From Trichoplax sp. H2 (Eukaryota; Placozoa; Uniplacotomia; Trichoplacea): a stretch of DNA of 64,000 nt. Shown here in pieces: positions 23,681 through 36,857 of this stretch. A model generated the notes under the pieces. That model saw only the letters and a program-made list of their open reading frames with translations. It did not search any database and was not told where the DNA came from. Where the stretch lies: the NCBI GenBank assembly GCA_003344405.1, contig NOWV01000020.1, forward strand, positions 1-64,000, read 5' to 3'. The stretch's first letter is position 1, and each line of letters starts with the position of its first letter. The position numbers and the translations under genes were made by a program.

Positions 23681-24041
23681 AGATAGAGAAGACCTGGACC
23701 CCCGCGAAAAATAATAACAAAAAGATAATAAAAGGAAATAAAAAATGAAACACTAAAAATCGGATATATACGCCGCTCGAGCGCAAAGAAATATATATAT
23801 CGTTTCGACTCTGAAATTTTCTATATATATTTATGCAATAATGTATCGCGATTCGTGGACCAATCGCGAATCACGATACATTATTGCATAAATATATATA
23901 GAAAATTTCAGAGTCGAAACGATATATATATTTCTTTGCGCTCGCGCGGCGTATATATCCGATTTTTAGTGTTTCATTTTTTATTTCCTTTTATTATCTT
24001 TTTGTTATTATTTTTCGCGGGGGTCCAGGTCTTCTCTATCT
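23681..24041. mobile_element. 361-bp near-perfect palindromic (hairpin) transposable element
   Basis: The whole element is one inverted repeat centred on 23861. The arms pair without indels. The only mismatches I find outside the central dozen bases are 23777/23945 and 23849/23873. Ends are AGATAGAGAAGACC and its exact complement. It is flanked by the 6-bp direct repeat TACATT (23675-23680, 24042-24047), and the empty target is present at 19787-20089. Its arm tips and subterminal part hold GC-rich blocks (ctggacccccgcg; cgccgctcgagcg) unlike the host sequence. It has no plausible gene; the open frame 23855-24088 just reads through one arm. This is a non-autonomous DNA element. Superfamily is open: 6-bp duplications with AG...CT ends recall Maverick/Polinton termini, which is inference. 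Confidence 0.9.
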
Positions 24042-24190
24042 TACATTATCGTTACTATTATCGCATTTATATTCAAGTGAAAAAGTAAACTGACTAGCCA
24101 ATAATGACAATCTCATATTACGTTAGTTGTGGTTCTTCATACGTGGTATCTATACCAAGGGTTGGTAGTCTGAATGTACTTCGAAAGCTT

Positions 24191-24614
24191 GTCCTTCTTA
24201 ATAAACTGAAAACGTTTGCTAAACCCATACTAAGGCTTAGCATTCTTTTTCAATCGTGAAGTAATTCCTTTCGCTTTATGTTAGTTTCCTACTACCATAA
24301 GCTAGGTTAACGACCAATTAGATTTTGCACCAGTACCCTTTATGTAAAATTTGTCTCATACTGGACTGTGATGGGAGACACATGTCTTCATCATTTGGAT
24401 CTATCATCTATCAACCACAGTTTTTTTCCCCTTGCAATGATTTAGATGGGCAATTAAATCATAGTTGCTATCTCTGCAGCCTTTCTATCTACAAGATCCT
24501 GCGATAAATTAGGAGAAGAATTCAAAATTCAAAATCCGCATAATCTCTCTTCGATACGGTGTTGCCTTGTCATTAGGATAGTTTAATAAGTACAGTTGTA
24601 GCTAGTATGGAGAA
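24191..24614. other. Non-coding stretch, nothing recognised
   Basis: Contains a 60-codon open frame without domain features; no gene supported. Confidence 0.4.
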
Positions 24615-25246
24615 TTGTTACAGTGTTACATACTGTATTAGAGTAGAAATATCTATGTTAGGATAATTCTGTTAGACTATTCTTATTTAGTTAACTTCTA
24701 ATTTGGATATACTGTGTTTTAATATAGCACTGACTTTTTATGATAATGACACTTATACACATACTGAAATTAATAGTTATAGTAGGGAATACAAATCATC
24801 TACTTACAGTTCGATTCATTGCGATTGTAATTTACTTATGGTAGATTGTAAATTATCGTGGAAATGTTCCGTGATAGGACATATCGTAATCTGACTATTC
24901 TGTATTAGTCATTACATATCTATGTTCGTAAATACTGTTGTCTGCATTAAGGAAGCAGTAGCTAAAATTAATATCTAATTCAGAAAACGATTCCAATGTT
25001 AATTGTATTAACTATGCTCATGAAGTATTGAGGAATAGTATATAAATGCAGTATATCGTAAAATAAAGAGAATTCTCAAACTTAGTATTTAACGTAAAAT
25101 ACGAGGCGTTTAAGTCTTTGTGTAGTCTACTAGTCGAGCAAAAGTGTTTGTGATAGTGCAGATATCGTTCCTTGATACGTGGTTCAAGGAATTGACTTAT
25201 TGATCGTATATTACGTTATCTTGTTGCAAAGCTGTTTTGTGACAAG
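24615..25246 (-). repeat. MITE-like family A, full-length copy
   Basis: Best-defined copy. The left end is TTGTTACAGTGTTAC and the right end ttttgtgacaa, so the termini are inverted repeats of the type TTGTNACA...TGTNACAA. It is collinear in reverse with 16509-17135. It carries only short open frames. Confidence 0.8.
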
Positions 25247-25410
25247 AATATTTATATTTGTAGTGCTAGGTAAGATAAGTAATGCCTTAACGTGAATAAT
25301 GTTTGTGATAGTTCATTACGTATTTGATATTGAATGTTAATGTGTGATAGATAGCAGTAAGATGATTCAAGTTCTATTTGATGATAGTTGATTTAGACAA
25401 CCTACGAGCT

Positions 25411-25543
25411 TAGATTAAGATTAAGTATGAGTAAGAGATTCAAAATATTTACAGATAGAAAAGCTATGTAAGGAACATCTCAGTTCGAGATGTTTCTTCT
25501 AGTAAGGTATAATAATAATACTGTTGTTGTTTACAAATTAGAC
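25411..25543 (+). repeat. Dispersed repeat family C, copy 2
   Basis: Matches 5737-5873. The frame open in copy 1 is not kept here, which argues against a protein-coding origin. Confidence 0.65.
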
Positions 25544-28500
25544 GGTTCCTATAGAAATGGGAACATTTAAGTTGAGTGGTGTGGTAAAAAGTTGTAGATG
25601 TATCTTTGTTAATAAAAGTTTCATATTTACAGTATTTGCTGTGTGTTCAACGCTAAGTAAAAGGGCGTTTAAGTCAGTAGCTACCTATAGACTTTACTGT
25701 ACTTTACCTTGTGGCAGAAGTGAAATTGTGACACTCTTCTATGGCATTCATATTGTATATTAATAAATTATCTACGCTTTCACATTTTTACACTAAGCTT
25801 ACTAACCGACTCCATCTAAAAATTAGAACTTAGATACTAGTCTTTGTAACAAGCCATAGGGATATTTTACGTTAGTGCCTTATAGTAACTCGTCAATTTT
25901 CCAAATGTACGGTACTTAATCCCTTAGGATACTTATTTTAAAGTTCAAAGGTTACACTTTGCCTAAACATTGATGTTATTAGATACGTGATTATTCATGC
26001 GCAATATACTATGCATATATATAATTCATGTATACTCTTATTCAAGATTAATTAATTATCTAAATAATTGATTGATGAATCCAAAAATAAACTGTTGAAA
26101 AAAGTATCCATTAACAAAACAATAACCCTTCAAGAACAACTTTCTTATCACGAAGCGAATTTACAACTCGAAATATGCACAGGCAGCAGTTATTAATGCG
26201 CCAGTAGCCCAATAATACTATCTGCTATTATATTAACGTATGAACGGAGCAATTAAATCTTAGGTTGCCTTGATTAATTGACCGTATGTTAACATCACCT
26301 TGATTAAAAATAAAAATTAGAAAAAGATTAAGTCTTACTGTAGGTTTTGGTCGATATATTTAATGTGCGAGAAAATCGTTATTTTTAAAATATTAACTTA
26401 CAATAAATCAAAAAAATGTACAAATTGATATGTAAGCCTTCAATGCATCATATTAGTCATAAAATGATATCATACATCGAATTTTAGAGATAAACTAAGC
26501 CTTAATCGATTCAATCAGTCATCGAATTTGTGATCAAGTGAGTATCTAATAAGAGACAAATCTAATTTTTTTGCTAGAACTTACTTAAATCAATTTATCG
26601 GAAACTTTCTAAATTTTGCTTACAATTAATCGTTGAGAAGACAAATCTTATCTTTAAATGCGTACAATATAACGAGTTTAACCCCTTTTCTATAAGTTTG
26701 CCATAGTATCTTAATTATAATTAATAGTTGAATTAAATTACAATATTACTACTAAACAGCGTACAATCGTTTTCATGATGGCAGGATAGGTTTTAACTTT
26801 GCAATTTCTAGTCGATAAACAAAACACATTGTATAGTGTGTATGTACAAGGTCATTTGCTCTAAAAAAATTAAACTTGTTGTTTGTGGCTTCTCCTACAA
26901 GTCTTAGTAAGAATTTTTAAAAGCAGGAACAATACTTATTTTCGACGGTGCACTTTGGACATAGTCTGGTTTACAAGTGCTCAATAATATAAGATAAAGT
27001 GTGATGATGAACATTTCCAGTTACTAGATCGTTTGTAAACAAATATCATCTGATATAAATTTTACTAATAAATGATTCAGACATTATCACTTTGAAATTT
27101 CTGATTACCGGTACTGTATCTTTTTTTGTGCTTTACATGAAATAAAGTATACGAAGAATCCTTGGTAACCTCATAATAACAAAATTAACTGACCTAGAAA
27201 AACATTTAATATCAATATGATCATATATAGGAGTCTTTGCCATGAAAATATTATTAGCTTAAGAATATTGCATGAGATTAACTTGACAACAACTATTAAA
27301 TGTTTTTAAGGATGTTTACTACAATTTGACGCCTGTCATTAAATAGAAACTGACAACTGAGTAACAAGCAACATCCAATGTGATATATAAGTAAGACAAA
27401 TAAACATGTAACGATCAAGCTTAGTAATGTTTCAGTAACTGCGATACATTTGATCTCTACTTTATTCATCACTAAGAATAACATAGCTGAAGTAAATAAA
27501 TTTATAGCAATTAAAAGGGTTAAATTGATTTTCCTTAAAAACTTCTGGCCACTTCTTATGTCATCGCTGGCTATAATTATTAAAAGTGGCCCAATTTATA
27601 ACTCATACTGAAATAACTTGTAGATGTATCCGTTAATTATTCTATATAAGGATAAATTAACAATACTCATAAGAAACATATCATATCCAGCACGGTAACT
27701 AAATTACAGTCAAAGCATAAAAATATTTACTAGATAATTAATTAATTGTTGATTTTGCTATAATATTGATCCGGTACCATAATTAAATGTTTATGCCATT
27801 CGAAGATAATTTAGTTTAATACCGTTAAGCCACTACTGTAAGAAAATTCCGTCAAATTTACTCATGGATCCATCTATTTAATTTATTGTACCTTGATATC
27901 GTCTAGTATCTGCGAAGTATCTTGTAAAATTATGTAGGCAATAAGACTTCTCAAAAGTATTTTTATAATTATTTAGAAACTATACTTGTTATTTTATTTC
28001 CTTATCGCTACTACGCATTCCAACAAGAACTTTCACGTCCATAATCTTTCTATAGCTTTATCTTGAAAATTCTCACGTAACTATATCTAACAAAGAAAAA
28101 AGGCTCTTTATGATAATGAGTAGAAATTTCAGATGATATATTAGTTATTTATCATTATTTACTCTGCCGATCATTATGTTGTCTTTGAAATTGTAGTAAA
28201 ATATGCTAAGCAAGCAATTCTTTAAATTATGATGTACAGTAGTCATTCTAGTCAGCAGCTAGATCAAATCTTTGCATAAATTCAGAAAAAAATACGCAAA
28301 AATAGCAGACCTAGCTATATAATTATCAACAGTTAAGTAAAGCGCATAGACATAATGAATCCAGTAAGCTAAAGATAATAAAGTTTTGGGTCAATTTACG
28401 AGTTTGAAATAATATTTACTGCCGGTTTATTCGCTTCAAATTCCGATTTAGAATAATAATGTCAATAATTAAATTTTTATGTCTTTTCCAGAACACTATT

Positions 28501-31500
28501 GCAGTTATATTCGACCGCGTAAAGTAGTTAACAATTATGTTAAAAACTAAAGCAGCTAAGTCAAATTATAAAGACAACCATTTCTTATCTCAATTTCAAT
28601 TGCCTTTGATCCGTACAATACATATTAATATTTTAACTTTATCAGTAGTTACTTCAAACAGCGCATCAATAATTATATAATTAGTATGAGTTACAATTAT
28701 TTTCAATACAACTAATATGCAAGACATGCATCTTTATTATGAGTAGAATACGTTAGTAATAAAAAATATAGCATAATATTATGACACGACCACCAAATAA
28801 ATTTACAAATTTCATTTCACGTAATCAATTTCAAAAGCGAAAGTCATTAGTTCAGAGGCAAAAAGGACTTCATTTATCTGATAATATTTTTATGATAATT
28901 TTATATCGCAAATTGGTGCATTTCCTGTATTAATCAAATGATTATCGAATGTAAGAACAAGAAAGTATTGTTAAGAAATGGAATTTAAGAAGCAGCTAGG
29001 ATTCATTTCCCAAAACACCCATTTTAGCTCTAGCTGTAACAGCTAGAATGCTAATTTAATATTAGTAAATAATTTAATTAACAATATTGATAAAAAAAAA
29101 GCATGACTTGAGAAGTAAATCCTCAAATGTAATGCCTATTTATAATTTAAAGAAACTTTAAAAGATACGATTTTTAAACCATGCCACATTTGTTTACCGT
29201 GTATTAGGAAAAAGGAATCCTATATTTATTTGATATCTAATAATGAGAAAGACTCAACTTATAGAATATATAACGCTATTTTCTTATTTATTGTATTAGA
29301 TCAAAGTTTCATTGCAGAATATTACGAAATAGAAAAGAATAATTCTGTAATTGGTTCTCTCAGTTATATATATATCAAATACGAATAAAGTTTACTATGG
29401 CTTATTCATAAGCCATTCCAAATGAACAATAATGTTGTCTTACCACTAAATTCCATTTAATTACTTTCATAGTATAAGGTAATACTAATAGAAACACGTT
29501 TTTATTAAAATCTTGGACATTTTGTAAACATTAAAATCGGTAGCAATTCGAGATCTCTCAGCTTTGAAGTGCCTAAAGTCTAATAAGTTTTACAAATTAA
29601 TAATGTATTCTATAGATGTGGACTGAAGCAAAATAGGTTGAAAATATGCATGTGCAGTTGATGGCATCTATTTCTGAACAACAAAACGATTCTCAACATA
29701 ATCAATTACAGTACGCGTTATAAATCAACCTGATAATTCTGTAATATTTTAATTTCTGATATTAATTGACGAGTCAAAGGATCAAGTATTTATCATAAAA
29801 TCAGCTCGAATAAATAGGAAACTAGCAAAACTAACAGAATATTAATATCAGTTGTTATCCTTCACGTACATTGAAATAAAATATAACTCATACATTATTT
29901 ATGATTTATATTGTCCTTTTCCGTGAAAAAAAGATGATTCTTCGACAAAATTCAATTACACTGTTCGTAACACTATTCTAATGACCACTATAATAGTCAA
30001 TAAAGGTATAAATTAATGATAATGTATTCATATAGGCAGAGCTTTTAATTTGTAGCGATCTGTTCGTAGTACAAAGCGTGAAATTGTGCCATTCAAGCAG
30101 ATTTGCATTCGGTTCTTAAGATTCCATTATTTCAAGTAAAATGCTTACCGTGCTGATTTCATCATCATTTTACTGTACAATATCATGTTACTAGGCCTTT
30201 AACAATACATCAGACAACGTATATAACATTGGTATCAAGGTAATGGATATTAAGTTTTTCTCCTAGCACCATTTATAACAATTTAGATAATAATTAAATA
30301 ATTTCTTTAGATAAAATGGGTACATTATATAATCCTACTTCGCTTAACAATATTATATCCGTAAAATATTTTATTCCATTGTATACTTTCATTTATAGTT
30401 ATAATATCATTCATTTAGATAGAATCAATACGTAGCCAACGCATTACGATTTTTACTTCAATATTACAAATATCTTATCACATTAGTTTGATAATCAATA
30501 ACAAAGCTACTCCAATTATAATAGCATAAATAATTCGATCAGCATATTGAAGAATGCTCAAGATATTTGATTTCCTGTCATCTTTTCCATTCTATGGTGT
30601 AATTTGTATTTTAAAATTAATATAATTAAAAATTTTCCACTACCAATAGCAAACTAAGACTAAATTAACTGACGTCAAAATCTCCCACTACTAATATTAA
30701 ATTACTAATAGTTCACAAAATATAAAAGACTCTTTTTCGTTTACTGGCAGATGTTTATAAATGTTAGTCGGACCCATAAACCACTGATACAACTGTAGAA
30801 AATTTTAATTCATTATCAGATATCTTAGCTATACGCGTCTATTTAGTGAGCGCATTAGTCTACGGCTGACTAATTAGTAATTAATTCATATTCGCAAAGG
30901 ATAATTTAACAACACTGGATATCGGTATCTATCTTTCATTACCTAAAGCTAGAAAATTCTTAATTGTCAGTTTCATTTACCTAAAATTCCAGTCTACGTT
31001 AAATTTTCAAACCATTTTGATGTTACAATTTTTAATTTTCTAACGAATAAATTACTGGGCCCTTCTACCCAAAATTACTTCCAGGTCAGCAAATCAATAT
31101 ATTATTTGATCCAAAAGGAATCGGTATAATATAGTAATTATTTTTTTAAGGCGTTTTGAAATTATTTCATTTTAAAATAAAATAATATCTGACGATATTT
31201 GTAGATTTCTTGTCGGCTTCTCAATTAGCCTCGGCGTTGGTATATTCTCAGTTATTTTGTCTTAAAATTGTCTGCAGGTAAAGTAAATTTTTATCAACAA
31301 TCATCTTTAAACTAAATTGAGTATTACTATGTCATCATTCTGTTGAAATAAATAATCTTGCTAGGATAACGAATTGTTAATTCTTTTTCTATATCATTTT
31401 TTATGCTCTGTTACCGTTCTTTCACCAGGAGTATTCTTCATAGCACAAGTGATCTTTATATCAGTTTGATTTATAGTCATCTCAGGATATTCTTACAAGA

Positions 31501-31557
31501 CTAGCTAAGACAATTATCAATTTCGTCGAACTAATCTTCCAGTATATAGTGATCATC
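25544..31557. other. Long non-coding stretch between repeats and receptor 2
   Basis: About 6 kb without a recognisable gene. Minus-strand 27296-27484 extends upstream to about 100 hydrophobic codons, but nothing like a known family and no adjoining exon is seen. Simple AT runs occur (for example near 29365). Confidence 0.4.
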
Positions 31558-32688
31558 ATGTCTACCAACAACACAACTACTGATTTACCATGGTATCGAG
31601 CTTATACTTTGCACAGCTATATCACTATGGGCATTATTGGAAGTTTATCCGTTATCACTAATTGTATTATGACCTTATTAATCGCCTATCACAAAAAACT
31701 AAGGACTAGAACTAATATCATCATACTTAGTATGTCATTATCCAATATTGGACTTGCCATATTATTTATCTATCCACAATACGTTGTTCCATATTGGCCA
31801 GAACGATTAGGACCTTATTGCAATGTCCTTGAACAAATAGGTTCCTTATTTATTGCCAGTACAAGTTTTCATCACTGTGCAGTATCTATCGACCGTGCAT
31901 TTGCCATTAATTTTCCCATAAAATATGGCTTATATTCTAAACGTCTTCATACGACAATCCTGTTGTGTTCCGTTTGGTTGTGCGCATTGCTTTTAGGATT
32001 TATGCCTATATTCATATTACGACGAATTACTGACAATGCTTGCATTAACCCGAAATATGTCAGTTTAATCGATCTATACCTTTATTATAGAGTATTTTGG
32101 GGTATAGTCCTTTTCTGCCCGGTATTAATTACCATTGCATGCTATACTGACATTTTATATAACATCAATTCACCTATCCGAAGACAAGTTTACTTCTGTA
32201 ATTCAAGGATATCCAAGACTAAACTAATGCAAAATTTGAAGACAACATTACAGATGGCCATTATGATAGGTGCCTTCATTGTAACTTGGTCTCCCTTCAT
32301 CATCATGCATTTTTACATTAGCTTTAATAAATCTCAAGATATAACGAGAGACTTATTGATACTTGAAATTTTACGATTTGTTGCTTTTAGTTATATAATA
32401 TTCTGCCCGATTCTACATGGTCACTACCTTAGAATGATACGAGAGACATGGTTAAGAGTAATTCGCTGTCGTCAGAATAAAATTGAAGGTGGTCATACCA
32501 GCAGCTTTGCACAAAGCCAAAGTGGTATAGTAACTTATAGTCTACGTTCAACTAGATCAGACGCTAGAATATATGCTGGTCTTAAGGCTAAATCTGACTC
32601 TCAAAAAGATCCAAAGTTCGGTTCCATCTCCAGCACAAACTTACTTAATAAATCAGATTCAAAACAAGAAGATAAGCCAGTAGATTAA
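31558..32688 (+). CDS. Intronless class A (rhodopsin-like) GPCR
   Basis: Single-exon 376-aa seven-helix receptor; ligand unknown. I start at the ATG at 31558; an upstream in-frame GTG (31549) is not a credible animal start. Seen: sequons at N4 and N5, N35 in helix 1, N63 at the usual helix 2 Asp, C88 and C162 placed to form the helix 3/loop 2 disulfide, D112-R113-A114 for DRY, W140 in helix 4, TWSP at 243-246 for CWxP, CPILH at 283-287 for NPxxY, and a Ser/Thr-rich cytoplasmic tail of about 70 residues. Its layout is closer to canonical class A than the receptor at 14-15 kb, with which it may share a lineage-specific expansion. The changed NPxxY and DRY motifs suggest unusual activation. Confidence 0.9.
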   Translation: MSTNNTTTDLPWYRAYTLHSYITMGIIGSLSVITNCIMTLLIAYHKKLRTRTNIIILSMSLSNIGLAILFIYPQYVVPYWPERLGPYCNVLEQIGSLFIASTSFHHCAVSIDRAFAINFPIKYGLYSKRLHTTILLCSVWLCALLLGFMPIFILRRITDNACINPKYVSLIDLYLYYRVFWGIVLFCPVLITIACYTDILYNINSPIRRQVYFCNSRISKTKLMQNLKTTLQMAIMIGAFIVTWSPFIIMHFYISFNKSQDITRDLLILEILRFVAFSYIIFCPILHGHYLRMIRETWLRVIRCRQNKIEGGHTSSFAQSQSGIVTYSLRSTRSDARIYAGLKAKSDSQKDPKFGSISSTNLLNKSDSKQEDKPVD

Positions 32689-32737
32689 TCAGATACCAGA
32701 AAGCAAGATATCATTATTTCTATCATATACATTAAAG

Positions 32738-32743
32738 AATAAA
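32738..32743 (+). terminator. Probable polyadenylation signal of receptor 2
   Basis: AATAAA 50 bases after the stop codon. Confidence 0.5.
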
Positions 32744-35232
32744 TTTCATTCGATGGGCTCAATGAACTCTGAAACTATTCTCTAACCAAATATCTTCCTG
32801 TAAAATATCTCTAAAAAAGCTAGAAAACGATTAGAACTACTTTTAACGGATCAAATATGATCTGACAAAACGTTTCCAGTTAACGTAAACTTTTCCCAAA
32901 AAATAGATTTTAGATGGTAAATGTAGAATTAGATAAAATTTTTACGGATTATCATTCTATTATTATCATCTGATCCATTAGGAGAACCTTCAAATATTAA
33001 CATTGATGTATTCTTTCTAATTTAATATATATTAATATTTTTAGTTGCAGAACTACTCTTCATCTATAATCGATTTTTAACAAATATACCCGTCGCTATA
33101 ACATCCTCTGTATGCAACTGAAATCAACTCGAGCTGTTTAGAAAAATGAAAAACAACTTCTCTTGAACTGTGCATAAAACTTTCTATGTGAAACAGTTTA
33201 TTGCGACATGTGTAACCAAGTTATATATACTATCGTAGTATAGCATAATATCTAAATCTAAAGAAAAATAGGTCAGAACATCAATTGATACGTAAACGTA
33301 AAAAACATACTTTAATGATTGGAATGAAAATGACATTAAGTTGCTTTGTGATTGGATTTCCTATTTTCTCCTTTTAATTTATGACTGAGGATACTACTGC
33401 TATGCGTATTTAATATAAATTAATTAAATTTAATTCTATTTTAGTTCTATTAATACGGTATAAACTACGCCTGCCACTATGAATATCATGGTATTCTGTG
33501 GTTATTTAACTATTGGCTAGTAAACCTAAAATATCCTTCTTCTAAGACTTAACATCGCCTATTGATACTATCATAACTACTATTATGTAATAACCTTATA
33601 AATCCATCGATTATATGTATTGATGTACTCATCATACAATTATTGTAGTTTGCTTGCCTACTTGAACACAATTTAGAACTTAAATATTAGTCAATATCAC
33701 CTTTTCAGCAGTAAGCACGAAGTTATCAGTTAATAACGCTTATACAATCAGAAGTTCGCGGCATAATATTAATTGCTTGAGTTTTTACCGAGCTGTACCC
33801 AAATTCTAGCTAAATATTATACGTAATAATAATATTATAATATAATGATTTCACTAGCACATTTGAACACAGTCTATAAGCTGTCAGTTCCTGTGCTCAG
33901 TACTTGATATAAGAGCAAATACCGTACTTCACCGTTTTATCATCGGCCACGGCCCACTAACATGCTTTATTTTATGCAAAATATTGCAAATGTAAATCAT
34001 TATAAGACACTAAAGAAATAGCCCAATTTTACATATTTTAATTTTAACACACAAAATTATTCGAAGAGTTAAAAGCTATTATTTGCATCTCTAAATTCCC
34101 AATTGTACTTATACATTCAAAAATATTGATATTTAGAGTATGCATACGCTAAAGTCACAATTCATAGTGTATACTAATTGTAATAAGTGTGAACGTTGTC
34201 CATTATCTAAAATTAATGACCAAACAAATGTTGTAATAATAATTTCTTCGACATAATTTGCATTGAACTGAAACTGTATACCTCGACACCAAATGTTAAC
34301 AATTTATCTTATAATCTATATAAAAATATTCAAAATATAAACAAGTACAATACATGCTCAAATAACCAAAACAATTAATGAACGTCCTAGATCAAAATCT
34401 ATAGCAAAAAGAATGAACTAGGCCGATAATGATCTTGCAAAGTTTGTTATATAATTTAATTATACTAGGCGATGTAGTCTAATTTATTAATCTACTTGAT
34501 CTGAATGTCTTAAATCAGGCTGACAAAGAATTTACCGTAGTAGAAATACTGATAAACATAACGAAATAGCTTTAAATAATCATCCAATATGTACAATAAA
34601 GCTATTGTTGAACATTATTTGTCGTATTTATCATGATCTGACTGGATATTAATAAATGAAATAAAGAGAATTACACTTATTTTAATGGATCTTTTCCATT
34701 TAGTGATAAAATTTAATTTTATTTTAATCTTTCAATCGAATCATTTTCAACCTAAATCATTTTATTGCATGCTCATTCTTAAATGGCAATTATCAATCGG
34801 GTTATGATTTTAATAATTAATAGTTTAGAAAACTACCGTAATTTTAAGTTTGCCAATTTTTATTGTATAATATCTACGACATCAACAACTATTGAGAGGA
34901 GAAAAACAAACTTTTAACATCTGTCAAGGTACCACATACTATAGATAAAATGGGAATAATAAAATCATGTAATCTAATTACCTTATTACTTTTCAGTAAT
35001 GAAGACTACACCTGTCTTTCCATTTGTTAATAGTATCATCATAGCCAACACTCATACTTACCAGTTTGATAGATGAATTTAGGAATCAAGTCAATAATAA
35101 TAACTCTATTTCACGAAATAATTTTACTTCTTCAATCATGTGAGCCGGCGCGTATCAATGAATGATATTACGCAATATCCTCGGACTATTTCTATGCTCC
35201 ATACGTAAACCTATGTCACCAATCAAGAGATT
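32744..35232. other. Non-coding stretch, nothing recognised
   Basis: AT-rich, frequent stops in all frames, no named repeat. Confidence 0.45.
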
Positions 35233-35757
35233 CCAAATTTTAGAAAAATAAGGGCTTTATTGAATCTTATACAAAGATTAACTACACACAGCTCTACTCT
35301 AGCCGAATACTACTGCTAAAGATTTCTAGAACGAACTAACAGAATAATCTAAAGTTGCATGCTTTTATACTTTTCGTAGCATTCGCAGCTACAATCCGCA
35401 TGGCAACCTTTTACCTTATTTTACACATAGTAAATTATTCTTAGTAACACAATTCTACTGCGGACCATCATTAATCCAATATGGATACGACTACAGTACT
35501 TACGTAGACATTATTCACACTAGCCAAAGTACAACGAATTAACCATATCCTAATATATGATTTACAGTTCTATTTTTACCTATAACCTTATTAGTAACTC
35601 AGCACCTTACTGTATATAGTCATCTATACTCTAGCATAGAGTCTATACCACTACAGTCTATAGTTATAGCTACCAAATATCTCTTAGGATAAATATCTAC
35701 CGTACATTATACTAAACATGGCTAACAGTCTACAATCACAATACTAGTTACATTACA
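35233..35757 (+). repeat. Dispersed repeat family B, copy 3
   Basis: About 525 bases, inverted relative to 850-1380 and 1544-1878. It starts at ccaaattttagaaa. The frame open in the other copies loses one T near 35430, which breaks it. Unlike copies 1 and 2, its outer flank is unrelated, so it is an independent insertion and helps define the family edge. Confidence 0.75.
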
Positions 35758-36857
35758 ACCTACATATAAAATCTCCCTTTAGCGAGAATAGTTAAGATTA
35801 GGATACGCAAATAATATAAATAAAACTTTCTAATTGGCAGTAATCTAGCATGTAATTTTCTCAATTAGTGTTCAATAATTTTTTAGGGGACTCTTTTAAT
35901 TCTCACTAATACTATATATTTTGACAGATGTAATAGCTTAATTAATCTTCAATGAACTTTCGCTACATTTTACTGCTACTACACTTATGACATAAAAGCG
36001 AATACAGTATGTATGTATTAATTGCAGTTATCTTCTATTAGTAAAGCTACTCTAATGGTCTTCTGTAATTCTTTTCTACAAAAAAAATATACACTAAGTA
36101 TATGGCAAATAACTAAAGTAGCGCTAACATGATAGCGCCTTCAAAACGGAGTACACCATTTTCTTAAAATAAGCTCACAGTTAAATTTTTCCTAGACTCT
36201 ATAATGCTTTTTGTAAAATATGACTGAGATAATTAACTCATTTTAGCCAGATTACCTTATCTACCCAAATAATCTCTAACCACCGTAAACTGAATGATTT
36301 GACACGAGTAGAAAAGTATGCTGCAAAATGTGTCGTAAATAGATAACAGTATTTAGGCTTAGTTAAACAACACTACCGTTAAGTAAGCATTGATATTTAC
36401 CCGTATCATATCGCTTTTAAATTGTCCTGGCATACGGTCATGCAGTATCATCCAATGTAAAATTAAACAGCATTCACTGAGCATCGTTTATAAAGAACTA
36501 AAGTTTTTCTAACAAATGTAATTTACATCTAACGTCAAATTTATATACACACATATAGTATCACTAAGACCATGTTATCCTACGAGTTGCAATTCAGATA
36601 CAATGTAAATGAATTTTCGTTTATTTACTATAAAGGAGAACTATTTTCGTATTTTTTAATTAACACTACCTATACATTAGCTATCAAGGATCAATTTATA
36701 AACTACTTGATATATTATACTGGTCCAGTTAATTATAGCTGTCAAGTTTAGGAGCTATTTATAAATTGATAATCACAGACTAAATATTTTCTATAAAATG
36801 GAAATGAAAATGTTACAAATCGAAAATTGGAACCAGGTAGTAGATACTATTAGTACT
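35758..36857. other. Non-coding stretch, nothing recognised
   Basis: No gene or named repeat seen. Confidence 0.45.

Noticed and set aside
23855-24088. 77-codon ORF in the hairpin element
   Set aside because: It is a reading of one arm of a palindrome plus host flank, with no domain and low complexity.
27296-27601. About 100 hydrophobic codons on the minus strand, possibly a membrane-protein exon
   Set aside because: In such AT-rich sequence a few open runs of this length are expected by chance, and I saw no family match and no partner exon.
31549-31557. Extended start of receptor 2 at a GTG, adding three residues
   Set aside because: Animal nuclear genes do not normally start at GTG, and an ATG follows at 31558.
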